Below are positions 1-7,810 of a stretch of 64,000 nt of DNA, one piece after another. Numbering within the stretch: position 1 is the first letter of the stretch; each line of letters begins with the position of its first letter. Under the pieces are notes generated by a model, which was not told where the DNA came from, did no database searches, and saw nothing but the letters and a program-made list of their open reading frames with translations. The DNA is taken from the NCBI GenBank assembly GCA_001263235.1, contig LGRD01000007.1:1-64000 (forward strand), in the 5' to 3' direction. The translations under genes and the position numbers were made by a program. This DNA comes from Methylibium sp. NZG. GTDB taxonomy: Bacteria > Pseudomonadota > Gammaproteobacteria > Burkholderiales > Burkholderiaceae_C.

Positions 1-1089
1 CGACCATGTGGTGCGCAAGCTGGCGCCGTACCAGCTGGCCTACCTGCACCTGCACCTGCACCTGCACCTGCGCCTGCACCAGCGCCTGCGCCTGCACCTG
101 CACCTGCACCTGCACCTGCACCAGCACCAGCACCAGCACCGGCACCGGCACCGGCGCCAGCGCCAGCGCCAGCCGGCGTTGTTTACGGTTCGTTGAGCAG
201 GGCGAGCCTGGGTGTGGGCGCCAGCCTGAACGGCGCCATTCCGTTTCCCGCCGACAACCCGTGGAACACCGACATCTCCGCGGCTCCGGTCGACCCGAAC
301 TCGGCCAACATCATCGCTACCATCGGCCTCAACACCGGCCTGCATGCCGACTTCGGCTCGGGCACCTACAACGGTGGGCCGATCGGCATCCCGTACCTGG
401 TGGTGGACAACAGCCAAGCCGGCGCCACGATCCGCTTTACCGCTTATGGCGACGAAAGCGACCCGGGCCCGTATCCGATTCCGCAGACGGCGCCGATCGA
501 AGGCGGCCCTGGCGGCAGTCAGGACCGGCATGTCCTGGTGGTCAACCGCGACAACAACCGGCTCTACGAGATGTTCATCTCCTACCCGGTGGGCAACAAC
601 ACCTGGACGGCCGACTCAGGCGCGCTGTTCCACCTGGACTCCAACATCGTGCGACCCGGTGGCCAGCTCGGCTGGACCAGCGCCGACGCCGCCGGCCTGC
701 CGATCTTCCCCGGCCTGGTGCGCTACGACGAAGCGGCCAGCGGCGTCATCCGCCACGCGTTGCGCTTCACGGTGCAGACCAGCCGCCGTGCCTACGTGCC
801 GCCGGCCACGCACTTCGCCTCCAGCAACACCAGCGTCAACCAGCCGCCGATGGGCATGCGGGTGCGGTTGAAGGCCAGCTATGTGATCCCGGCCAGCTTC
901 AGCCCCGAGGTCAAGGCCATCCTGCAGGCGATGAAGACCTACGGCATGTTCGTTGCCGACAACGGCGGCAACTGGTTCGTCAGCGGCGCGCCCGACGAGC
1001 GCTGGAACAACAACGTGTTGCGCACCCAGTTGGGCAGCGTGACAGGGTCGAACTTCGAGGTGATCCGCATGGACGGGCTGCGGCAGTAG
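1..1089 (+). CDS. Exported protein of unknown function with Ala-Pro linker (5' partial)
   Basis: The frame is open from the first base of the window, so the true start and any signal peptide lie upstream. After 14 visible codons come about 22 Pro-Ala dipeptides (codons 15-58), which would form a stiff extended linker. A globular domain of about 300 residues follows, rich in Gly, Asn and aromatics, with recognisable strings such as NPWNTDI, RHALRF and GGNWFVSGAPDERW. The gene ends at TAG 1087-1089. I recognise no catalytic motif. Linker plus domain suggests a protein that acts outside the cytoplasm, possibly envelope-anchored. A TTG at 193 could be mis-called as the start, but the linker in the same frame argues for a longer protein. 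Confidence 0.75.
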   Translation, partial: RPCGAQAGAVPAGLPAPAPAPAPAPAPAPAPAPAPAPAPAPAPAPAPAPAPAPAPAPAGVVYGSLSRASLGVGASLNGAIPFPADNPWNTDISAAPVDPNSANIIATIGLNTGLHADFGSGTYNGGPIGIPYLVVDNSQAGATIRFTAYGDESDPGPYPIPQTAPIEGGPGGSQDRHVLVVNRDNNRLYEMFISYPVGNNTWTADSGALFHLDSNIVRPGGQLGWTSADAAGLPIFPGLVRYDEAASGVIRHALRFTVQTSRRAYVPPATHFASSNTSVNQPPMGMRVRLKASYVIPASFSPEVKAILQAMKTYGMFVADNGGNWFVSGAPDERWNNNVLRTQLGSVTGSNFEVIRMDGLRQ

Positions 1090-1110
1090 GTCGCGGTTGC
1101 GCGGCCGAAC

Positions 1111-1767
1111 TCACGCTGAATGCCACAACACCGCGAAGAAGTGGCACGCGCTGCCGCCCAGCACGAACAGGTGCCACAGCGAGTGCACGTAGCGCATGCG
1201 CGAGTCGAACAGGAACACCACCGCGCCGGCCGTGTAGGCCACGCCGCCGGCCACCAGCCAGGCCAGGCCGGCGGCCGACATGCGCTCGGTCAGCGGCACG
1301 ATGGCGGCAATGGCCACCCAGCCCATCGCCACGTACAGCCCGGTGGACCACAGCGGGTGCTTGAGCCGGTTGAACAGCTTGGCCGCCACGCCGAGTGCGG
1401 CCAGGCCCCAGACCACGCCGAACAGCACCCAGCCCCAGCGGCCACTGAGCACACCGAGCGTGAACGGCGTGTAGCTGCCGGCGATGAAGACGTAGATCGC
1501 CGCATGGTCGAGCCGGTTGAACCAGGCCTTCGCGCGGCCCGCCGGCAGCGCGTGGTACAGCATCGAGATGAAGTACAGCAGCATCATCGTGGCCGAGAAG
1601 ATGCTGACCCCGACGACGTTGGCTGCCGAGCCGTTCTGCACCATGAAGGCCACCAGGATCGGCAACGACGCCACCGCGAGCAGGAAGCCGATGCCGTGGC
1701 TGACCGCGTTGGCAATCTCCTCGCCCACGCTCTGCGGGCGTTCGCTGGCCGACACCCCAGCGCGCAT
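1111..1767 (-). CDS. trhA: Hemolysin III / TrhA family membrane protein
   Basis: 218-residue integral membrane protein with about seven hydrophobic segments. Conserved histidines typical of the PAQR/hemolysin III family are visible: SHGIGF near residue 25, LYHAL and LDHAAIYVFIAGSYTPF in the middle, and HSLWHLFVLGGSACHF at the C-terminus. The family is linked to membrane-energetics homeostasis in Escherichia coli; 'hemolysin' is historical. The chosen ATG (complement of 1765-1767) overlaps the stop of the upstream dehydrogenase by one base (TGATG), so translation is probably coupled. It is the last gene of a four-gene minus-strand operon. Confidence 0.88.
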   Translation of the reverse strand: MRAGVSASERPQSVGEEIANAVSHGIGFLLAVASLPILVAFMVQNGSAANVVGVSIFSATMMLLYFISMLYHALPAGRAKAWFNRLDHAAIYVFIAGSYTPFTLGVLSGRWGWVLFGVVWGLAALGVAAKLFNRLKHPLWSTGLYVAMGWVAIAAIVPLTERMSAAGLAWLVAGGVAYTAGAVVFLFDSRMRYVHSLWHLFVLGGSACHFFAVLWHSA

Positions 1768-2531
1768 CAGCGCCCGCCGCTCACGTCCAAGATGGACCCG
1801 GTGACGTAGCTCGCCGCACCCGACAGCAGCCAGACGATGCCTTGCGCCACTTCGTCCGCGCTGCCGGCGCGCTTCATCGGCAGTTGCGGGGTGATCTGGC
1901 GCACGCGGTCGGCCTGGCCGCCGGAGGCGTGGATCTCGGTCTCGATGATGCCCGGGCGCACCGCGTTGACGCGGATGCCTTCGGCCGCCACCTCGAGCGC
2001 CAGCCCGTGCGTGAAGGTGTCGATCGCTGCCTTGCTGGCCGCGTAGTCCACATACAAGCCCGGCGAGCCCAGCCGCGCCGCCACCGACGACACGTTGACG
2101 ATCGAGCCGCCCGGCCCGCCGTGCGCGGTGGACATTCGCTTCACCGCCTCGCGCGCGCACACGAAGCTGCCGAACACGTTGATCGCGAACATGCGCTGCA
2201 AGCGCGCCACGCTCATCGCATCGACGCGCGAGCCGCGGTCGACCACGCCGGCGTTGTTGATCAGGCCGCCTAAGCGCGGCATGTCGCGGTCGAGCGTGGC
2301 GAACATCGCAAGCACCTGTGCTTCATCGGCCACGTCGGCTTGCACGTCGAGGGCGGTGCCGCCGCTGGCGCGGATCTGCGCCACCACGCTGCGCGCGGCC
2401 GCAGCGTCGCTCGTGTAGTTCACCGCGACGGCCCAGCCTTGCTCGGCACACAGCCGGCTGCATGCCGCGCCGATGCCGCGCCCGCCGCCAGTGACGAGCA
2501 CCGTGCGCAATGTCCTGTCGTCACTCTTCAT
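1767..2531 (-). CDS. SDR family NAD(P)-dependent oxidoreductase
   Basis: 254 residues, normal length for a classical short-chain dehydrogenase. The Rossmann motif TGGGRGIG is at residues 14-21, NNAG near 92, the catalytic Ser in IVNVSS and the YxxxK pair in YAASK. The C-terminus reads GSILDVSGGR, the usual SDR ending. The closest type is 3-oxoacyl-ACP reductase/glucose dehydrogenase-like, but the substrate cannot be told from sequence. It overlaps the FHA-protein gene by 11 bases and the trhA-like gene by one base, so it belongs to the same transcript. Confidence 0.9.
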   Translation of the reverse strand: MKSDDRTLRTVLVTGGGRGIGAACSRLCAEQGWAVAVNYTSDAAAARSVVAQIRASGGTALDVQADVADEAQVLAMFATLDRDMPRLGGLINNAGVVDRGSRVDAMSVARLQRMFAINVFGSFVCAREAVKRMSTAHGGPGGSIVNVSSVAARLGSPGLYVDYAASKAAIDTFTHGLALEVAAEGIRVNAVRPGIIETEIHASGGQADRVRQITPQLPMKRAGSADEVAQGIVWLLSGAASYVTGSILDVSGGR

Positions 2532-3630
2532 CGCCTGCTCCTGCGTTCGATTCGCCGCCGGAGGCGGCTTCCTTGGCCTTCTTGTCCAGCACGGGCTGCA
2601 GCGATTGCAGCCGCTCGATGAACGTGTCGCTCGCGACTGGTTTGGCCAGCCGCAGGGCGGGCGGGAACAGGTGGTTCATGTACAGCTCTTCGCCGAGCCG
2701 GTCGCCGCGCTGGATGTTGAACCACAGCATCACCCCCACACCCACGCACCAGCCGACCAGCGCCACGCCGCGCAGCAGCTTCGGCCGCGCCGGCTCGACC
2801 GCGAGCAAGTGAAAGTAGAACGCCACCGCGGCCACGCCCAATGTGCCGACGAACGCAAAGCTGCTCGGCGCGGGCCACGACACCACGAAGGCAAGCAGCC
2901 GAGGCGCCACGTCGGCCGCCAGCCACGCGATCCAGGCCCACAGGAACACGCGCAGGTGCCATGCAAAGCGCGTCTGGTGCGTGAACATCTTCGACAGCAG
3001 CGCCCACAGGCCGCACCACACCATCGTGCCGACGACGGCGGTCAGCAGCGTTGCGGCCACCGCACGGCCGAGCAGGTCGGGGTCGGCGTCGAGGTAGGTC
3101 TGGAACAGCAGGGCGGCCAGCAACACCACCGCGGCCAGCGCGATGGAGCCGAGCCGCGCGTCGTCGAGCGCCGCCGCCGCGACCGGCAATTCGGGCGGCA
3201 GCGGCTGGCCGGCCAGCCGCAAGCGCAGCCGCGTGCGGCCGAGCGTGAACTCAGGTGCCGGGCCGGTGACCGGCAGCACCGCGCGTTCGCCGGTGCGCCA
3301 TCGGCGCGTGCCGAGCAAGACGCCGTTCACCGTCTCGCCGACGGTCAACGTGAGATGGGCGGCGGCATCGGTGCGTGCGACGTCCACTGTGCCGTGTGCT
3401 CGTTGCGGCACGTCGTGTAGCACGAGGTCTGATACCGCTGGTGCCGCTGGCGCCGCTTGCGGCGCGATCGTCAGGTGCACCGGCGCCACATGCGCGTCCG
3501 ACAGCACCACGTCGTTGTCGAGCGCGCGGCCGATGCGCAGAGGCCAGCCATGCACTGCAAAACTCTGGCGCACGCTGCCGTCTCGCCCCAGCAGCTCCAC
3601 CAAGCCGATGGGTGAGCCTAGCGTGCCCAA
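2521..3630 (-). CDS. FHA-domain membrane protein
   Basis: About 369 residues from a TTG at 3628-3630; no ATG exists before the domain. Residues 5 to about 165 form a forkhead-associated, phosphothreonine-binding domain (WPLRIGRALDNDVVLSDAHV, later NGVLLGTRRW). Five hydrophobic segments follow (from LGSIALAAVVLLAALLF to GVALVGWCVGVGVMLWF), then a short charged tail. The gene begins inside the end of the serine protease gene (13-base overlap) and ends inside the SDR gene. Coupling to a trypsin-like exported protease suggests a signalling or quality-control role at the membrane, but no kinase gene is near. The start codon is the least certain part; upstream GTG codons are also possible. Confidence 0.8.
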   Translation of the reverse strand: MGTLGSPIGLVELLGRDGSVRQSFAVHGWPLRIGRALDNDVVLSDAHVAPVHLTIAPQAAPAAPAVSDLVLHDVPQRAHGTVDVARTDAAAHLTLTVGETVNGVLLGTRRWRTGERAVLPVTGPAPEFTLGRTRLRLRLAGQPLPPELPVAAAALDDARLGSIALAAVVLLAALLFQTYLDADPDLLGRAVAATLLTAVVGTMVWCGLWALLSKMFTHQTRFAWHLRVFLWAWIAWLAADVAPRLLAFVVSWPAPSSFAFVGTLGVAAVAFYFHLLAVEPARPKLLRGVALVGWCVGVGVMLWFNIQRGDRLGEELYMNHLFPPALRLAKPVASDTFIERLQSLQPVLDKKAKEAASGGESNAGAGDEE

Positions 3631-5033
3631 GCAAACGCCTCCAGATAGTGCCGGCTCAGGCGCAGCGCATTGGCAAAACTCACGCCCTGCGCGTCGAAGC
3701 GGCCCTGCACGCCGGCCTGCGTCTGGTCGAGCGTGGCCACGAGCACCGACACGTCGTAGAGCTGCGGCAGCTTCTTGTACGCGCGCATGCATACCACAGC
3801 GCGCAGCGGCAACCCGCCGCGGTCGACGTAGTCTTCACGGCACTGCGGCTTGGTCTGGTGCTGCGGGCCCAGGCGGTTGAACGACTCGTTGCGAAAGCTC
3901 TGCGAGTGGCGCGCCGCAAAGCGCAGCGGGCCGAGCTTGGCGCCGTCGTAGCTTTCGTGGCGCAAGGCGAGTGCGCCAGTGGTGTAGTCGCCGACGAAGA
4001 TGCGCGTGTCCATCACGCAGTCGGAGCGTTCGACATCGAGCCCTCCGGTGCGCGAGGGCTCGCTGCTGCCCCAGCAGCGCATGAACACGTCGGGCGGCAC
4101 CGGCACCTGGTACTTCGGGTGCGTGGCCGGTTTCCAGCCTTGCTGGACGAAGCGTGCGGTCATCGCTTCCTGGTGCGTCGTCAATTGGGCGGCAACGGTG
4201 TCGTAGGCCGGTGTCTTGATCGGTTCGGCGTCGCGGCCGCGCAGCAACAAGGCCGATGCGAAAGCCGCCGGCACAAGAAAGCTCACCTGCTCGCCGTCCA
4301 CGCGCCGCGCCACGTTCACGCCGATCACCGCGCCCTCCTGGTCGAGCGCCGGCCCGCCGCTCATGCCGCCGCTCAAGGCGCCGCCGAAGAAGATCTGCGG
4401 GTAAAAGCTGCGCCGCACCAGCCCGTTGAAGTTGCCCTCCATCACCGCAAAGCCGACGTCTAGCGGGTTGCCGAGCGAGTAGATGCGCTCGCCTTGCGAC
4501 AGGGCATTCGCCTCCGGCCGAAACGTCAGCGCGTCGAAGCTGCGCGTGCCGGCGTCGCCTGCCTTCAGCAGCGCCAGGTCGTTGAGCACGTCGATCTGCA
4601 GGATCTGCACCGGCGCCTCGCGGCCGTCGGCCGTCACGTAGACGAGGTCGTGCCGCTCGGGCTTGAGCGCGGCTTCGCTGATGACGTGGAAGTTGGTGAC
4701 GATGAGCCCGTCGCGCGTGACGAAGAAGCCCGAGCCGACCGAGGTCTGGCTGGAGCGGCCCTTGAGCACGGTGCGGATCTGCACCAGCTGCGAGCGCGCC
4801 TGCTCGTAGACCTTGCGCGCCGAGAGCGACAGCGAGGCGGGTGCTGCAGCCTCGGCCGCCGGAGCGCTGGTGGGGGCAGGCGCGGCGGATGGTGCGGCGG
4901 AGGGTGCGTCGGGCAAGGCGCCGGACAAAGCACCTCGCGGAGCGCTTGCCGCTGCTGGCGCGTTGACCTGGGCCGGCGCCTGCGCCGCGGCCCAGCACAG
5001 CAACCCGAGCGCAAGCCAGCGGCGTTTGTTCAT
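3618..5033 (-). CDS. Trypsin-like S1C serine protease, exported
   Basis: 471 residues. A Sec signal peptide (MNKRRWLALGLLCWAAAQAPAQ) is followed by an Ala/Pro-rich spacer to about residue 65 and a trypsin-like domain. The triad is intact: His116 in TNFHV, Asp152 in NDLALL, Ser225 in GGMSGGPA. No PDZ domain is evident, unlike DegP/DegQ; the C-terminal 200 residues are family-specific and unknown, with several cysteines that could form disulfides. It is the first gene of the overlapping operon with the FHA protein, SDR and trhA-like genes, all on the minus strand. Confidence 0.88.
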   Translation of the reverse strand: MNKRRWLALGLLCWAAAQAPAQVNAPAAASAPRGALSGALPDAPSAAPSAAPAPTSAPAAEAAAPASLSLSARKVYEQARSQLVQIRTVLKGRSSQTSVGSGFFVTRDGLIVTNFHVISEAALKPERHDLVYVTADGREAPVQILQIDVLNDLALLKAGDAGTRSFDALTFRPEANALSQGERIYSLGNPLDVGFAVMEGNFNGLVRRSFYPQIFFGGALSGGMSGGPALDQEGAVIGVNVARRVDGEQVSFLVPAAFASALLLRGRDAEPIKTPAYDTVAAQLTTHQEAMTARFVQQGWKPATHPKYQVPVPPDVFMRCWGSSEPSRTGGLDVERSDCVMDTRIFVGDYTTGALALRHESYDGAKLGPLRFAARHSQSFRNESFNRLGPQHQTKPQCREDYVDRGGLPLRAVVCMRAYKKLPQLYDVSVLVATLDQTQAGVQGRFDAQGVSFANALRLSRHYLEAFAWAR

Positions 5034-5140
5034 CGGAAATCATTCTACGGTTGCACCAGTGAAGACCGCGCCGCGCGCAGGGCAGGTGCAGGGTTCGGCC
5101 GCTCTGATCGAGTAGCCTTGCGGCGCTGCTGTCGATGAAG

Positions 5141-5210
5141 GCAAGTGATGGCCAGTGATGGCCAGTGAGAGCCAGAGAGGGCCAGTGAAGGCCAGCGAGG
5201 GCCAGTGAAG
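5141..5210 (+). repeat. Seven tandem decamers (GCCAGTGAxG)
   Basis: Seven consecutive 10-base units share the consensus GCCAGTGA(A/T/G)G, with one or two changes in the first, third, fourth and sixth copies. They sit between the divergent protease and lipase genes, ending 23 bases before the lipase ATG. The period of 10 is close to one helical turn, so each unit would face the same side of the DNA. Confidence 0.85.
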
Positions 5211-5232
5211 GCGAGGGCACGGAGGAGCGCAC

Positions 5233-6615
5233 ATGGATCGTCTGCTGAAGACTCTCTGGCCGGTGGTGATCGTGTGGGTACTTGCAGGGTGCGGAGGCGG
5301 CGGCGAGCCCGCGCCTGCGCCGAGCCCCACGCCGATATCCGGCTCGGCGCCGGAGCCCGAGACATCGCCCGAGATCGCGCCCGAACCTGTGCCCGCGCCT
5401 GTGCCCGCGCCTACGCCGACGCCGACGCCACCCGAGACTTCACCCCCGGAGCCCGCTCCAGAGCCCTCGCCTGCGCCACCGGAGCCAGCGCCACCACCGC
5501 CTGCGCCCACCGAGCCCGAACCGACCGGCCCCGGCCGATTCGTTGCCGCCACGTCGCTGGGCACCGTCAGCCCCGCCGATATCGTGCAAGCGCTGGCCGC
5601 CGACACCGCCGCGGGCGAGCGCAGGGTGCCTGCGAGCCCGGTGTACGCCGTTGCCAACCACCGCCTCAGCTACCTCACCATCGACGGCCAGGGCCGCACC
5701 GTCACCGCCTCGGGCCTGGTCAGCGTGCCGATCAAGCCGGCCGGCGCCCGCAGCCCGGTGATCAGCTACCAGCACGGCACGATCTTCAGGGACGCCGAAG
5801 CGCCGAGCAACAACGCCGTGCCCGGCGAAGCGGCGGTGGTGCTGGCCTCGCTCGGCTACCTCGTCGTCGCGCCCGACTACGTGGGCTACGGCGTGTCCAA
5901 AGGCGCCGAGCACCCGTACCTGCTGGCTGCGCCATCGGCCGCGGCGGTGCTGGACTTGTTGACCGCCGCCAAGTCGTGGCGGCGCAGCCAGGGGCTCGTC
6001 GACAACGGCCAGCTCTTCCTCGTCGGCTACTCCGAAGGCGGCTACGCGACGATGGCCGCGCACCGCGCGATGCAGCTCGGCTTAAGCGGCAACGGCGGCC
6101 CCAGCCCACACCTCGCCAACCTCGTCGCCGCCGTGCCCGGCGCCGGCCCGTACCACCTGGGCGTGACGATGGACGAACTGCTGCGCCGCGTGAAGGACGA
6201 GTACCCCGTGCTCGGCGCGCTCATCAGCCCCGGTTTTCTGCGGCACCTGGGCTCGTCGGTGCGCAAGGAGTTGCGCCGGCTGATGCTGCGCGCGATCGTG
6301 CCCGACGACGCCGACGTGACCTTCCAGACCACCTTCCTCGACACGTATCTCGCCGACGACGAAGCCGCGATGGAACGCCAAAGCAATGTGCACGACTGGC
6401 GCCCCGACGCGCCGGTGCCGCTGTTCCACGGCCGCGCCGACGAAACCGTGCCCTACGCCAGCGCCACGCGCACCTTGCAGGCGATGCAGGCGCGCGCCGC
6501 GCCGCAGGTGAGCCTGACGGACTGCGCCGCCGCGCCGGCCGACCACCTCCCGTGCGTGGTGCCGTACTGGGCTTTCACGCTCGCGCAGCTCGGGGTGTGG
6601 GCGCGCGATCTTTAG
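5233..6615 (+). CDS. Secretory lipase-like alpha/beta hydrolase, lipoprotein
   Basis: 460 residues. The N-terminus has a lipobox (VLAGC, Cys20), so it should be lipidated and face the periplasm or cell surface. Residues 25-100 form a Pro/Glu/Thr tether. The hydrolase domain shows the nucleophile elbow GYSEGG (Ser267), an acid in GRADET (Asp403) and a His in DHLP (His438); QHGT near 180 fits an oxyanion loop. This matches the secretory lipase/esterase family; the substrate is unknown. A good ribosome site, GGAGG at 5221-5225, supports the ATG. The decamer repeat lies immediately upstream. Confidence 0.85.
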   Translation: MDRLLKTLWPVVIVWVLAGCGGGGEPAPAPSPTPISGSAPEPETSPEIAPEPVPAPVPAPTPTPTPPETSPPEPAPEPSPAPPEPAPPPPAPTEPEPTGPGRFVAATSLGTVSPADIVQALAADTAAGERRVPASPVYAVANHRLSYLTIDGQGRTVTASGLVSVPIKPAGARSPVISYQHGTIFRDAEAPSNNAVPGEAAVVLASLGYLVVAPDYVGYGVSKGAEHPYLLAAPSAAAVLDLLTAAKSWRRSQGLVDNGQLFLVGYSEGGYATMAAHRAMQLGLSGNGGPSPHLANLVAAVPGAGPYHLGVTMDELLRRVKDEYPVLGALISPGFLRHLGSSVRKELRRLMLRAIVPDDADVTFQTTFLDTYLADDEAAMERQSNVHDWRPDAPVPLFHGRADETVPYASATRTLQAMQARAAPQVSLTDCAAAPADHLPCVVPYWAFTLAQLGVWARDL

Positions 6616-6694
6616 CTGACTGCTGCGGACGCGCCGGTATTTCTAGTCTGCCATTCTGGTATTATTCAACGAGTCCCACATCGCGGAGTTTCTG

Positions 6695-6937
6695 ATGAAA
6701 GCCATCACGCTGAAGTTGCCCGACACGCTGGACCACCGGTTGACCCACTTCGCGCGGCAGCAGAAGGCGGGCAGCAAGAGCGCGGTCGTGCGCGAGGCGA
6801 TCGAGCGCTACTTGAACGCGGCGCCGCAATCCACCGAGCCTTCCGGGGCCGTGATGGCGGCGAAGTGGCTGGGGCTGCTCAGCGGGCCCGCCGACTTGTC
6901 TGCCAACCCCAAGCACCTCGACGACTTCGGCCGATGA
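6695..6937 (+). CDS. CopG-type ribbon-helix-helix antitoxin
   Basis: 80 residues. The first strand KAITLKLPDTLDHRL and helix-turn-helix SKSAVVREAIERYL are typical of ribbon-helix-helix DNA-binding antitoxins. The C-terminal part (about 30 residues) would wrap the toxin. A Shine-Dalgarno GCGGAG at 6683-6688 fits the ATG. An AT-rich TATTAT at 6660-6665 could be a -10 element, but no clear -35 is seen. It shares ATGA with the PIN toxin gene, so the pair is translationally coupled and probably self-repressed. Confidence 0.87.
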   Translation: MKAITLKLPDTLDHRLTHFARQQKAGSKSAVVREAIERYLNAAPQSTEPSGAVMAAKWLGLLSGPADLSANPKHLDDFGR

Positions 6938-7365
6938 AGGCGAGCGGCGGCGCTTTGCTCGGCAACGTCCTGGTCGACACCGGGCCGCTGGTCGCCATGC
7001 TCAATGGCCGTGACCACCAGCACGCCACGGTTCTTCGGCAACTGGCACGGCTGAAGCCGCCCTTCATCACTTGCGAGGCCGTGCTGGCCGAAGCCACGCA
7101 CCTGGTGCGCCATCTTCCGGGCGGGCGCGCGGCGCTGCTCGAGATGGTCGACGAAGGATTTCTGAGCGTGGGCTTGCAGCTCTCGGCTCAGGCGACCGAG
7201 TTGCTGACCTTGGTCAAACGATATACCTCGGTGCCGATGTCCTTGGCGGACGCGTGCATGGTTCGCCTGGCCGAACTCAACCCACGCAGCTCGGTGTGGA
7301 CGTTCGACAGCGACTTTGCGGTGTACCGCAAGAACGGTCGCCAGGTCATTGCGCTGATCGTTTGA
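6934..7365 (+). CDS. PIN-domain toxin (VapC-like ribonuclease)
   Basis: 143 residues, the usual PIN/VapC size. Acidic metal-binding residues are in place: Asp15 (VDTGPLVAML), Glu53 (LAEATHLV), Asp106 (LADACMV) and Asp125/Asp127 (TFDSDFAVY). The family cleaves RNA with Mg2+ or Mn2+. The ATG at 6934 lies within the antitoxin stop region (ATGA). All catalytic positions are present, so the toxin is likely functional. Confidence 0.87.
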   Translation: MKASGGALLGNVLVDTGPLVAMLNGRDHQHATVLRQLARLKPPFITCEAVLAEATHLVRHLPGGRAALLEMVDEGFLSVGLQLSAQATELLTLVKRYTSVPMSLADACMVRLAELNPRSSVWTFDSDFAVYRKNGRQVIALIV

Positions 7366-7405
7366 GGTAAGCGACAGCCCACGACCCTGTCCGCTTGACC
7401 AAAAG

Positions 7406-7717
7406 TCAGGCGTCGTTGGCGATCACATGGGCGGTGCCTGACTTCAAGTCGAGCTTCGTGAGCCCGCCATGAGCATTCTTGAAATAGTGGATCGCCGGTC
7501 GTATGGCAATGGCCCAGACTGCTGCGAAAAGTGCCAAAAAGGAAAGCCCGTGGATCGCGTAGCGAACGCCCGCAGGAATTTCGAGCTTCAAGAGCAACTT
7601 GTCAGTCGTCGTGAACGGGATATTCAGTACTGCTGCGACCGATGCTCCAACGATCAAAGCGATGACGGGCCCGGGCAGCATGAGACGACGATGCCAGTTG
7701 GCTGGTCTTGCGTTCAT
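7406..7717 (-). CDS. Small two-pass membrane protein, unknown
   Basis: 103 residues with two hydrophobic segments: MLPGPVIALIVGASVAAVL (about 13-31) and YAIHGLSFLALFAAVWAIAI (about 54-73). No family recognised. The local DNA is less GC-rich than its neighbours, which may indicate recent transfer or weak selection. Opposite-strand frames here read as Cys/Arg-rich low-quality sequence, so the minus strand is the better call. Confidence 0.55.
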   Translation of the reverse strand: MNARPANWHRRLMLPGPVIALIVGASVAAVLNIPFTTTDKLLLKLEIPAGVRYAIHGLSFLALFAAVWAIAIRPAIHYFKNAHGGLTKLDLKSGTAHVIANDA

Positions 7718-7810
7718 CGAGGTGGGGTCAAAACCGAAGGGACTGTGGGCGAGCCGCAGAGGTGAATTGCGACGGCTAAGCCGCAGTAAACGAGCGGCGC
7801 CTCAAGCTCA

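Noticed and set aside
8-196. Apparent His-Leu repeat protein at the window start
   Set aside because: It is the second-frame reading of hexameric CCTGCA repeats; the first frame gives the Pro-Ala linker continuous with the downstream domain.
1111-1767. True haemolysin
   Set aside because: The name hemolysin III is historical; family members are PAQR-like membrane proteins.
7469-7765. Cys-rich plus-strand protein opposite the small membrane protein
   Set aside because: Composition is erratic with no family or ribosome site; the minus-strand frame gives two well-formed membrane helices.
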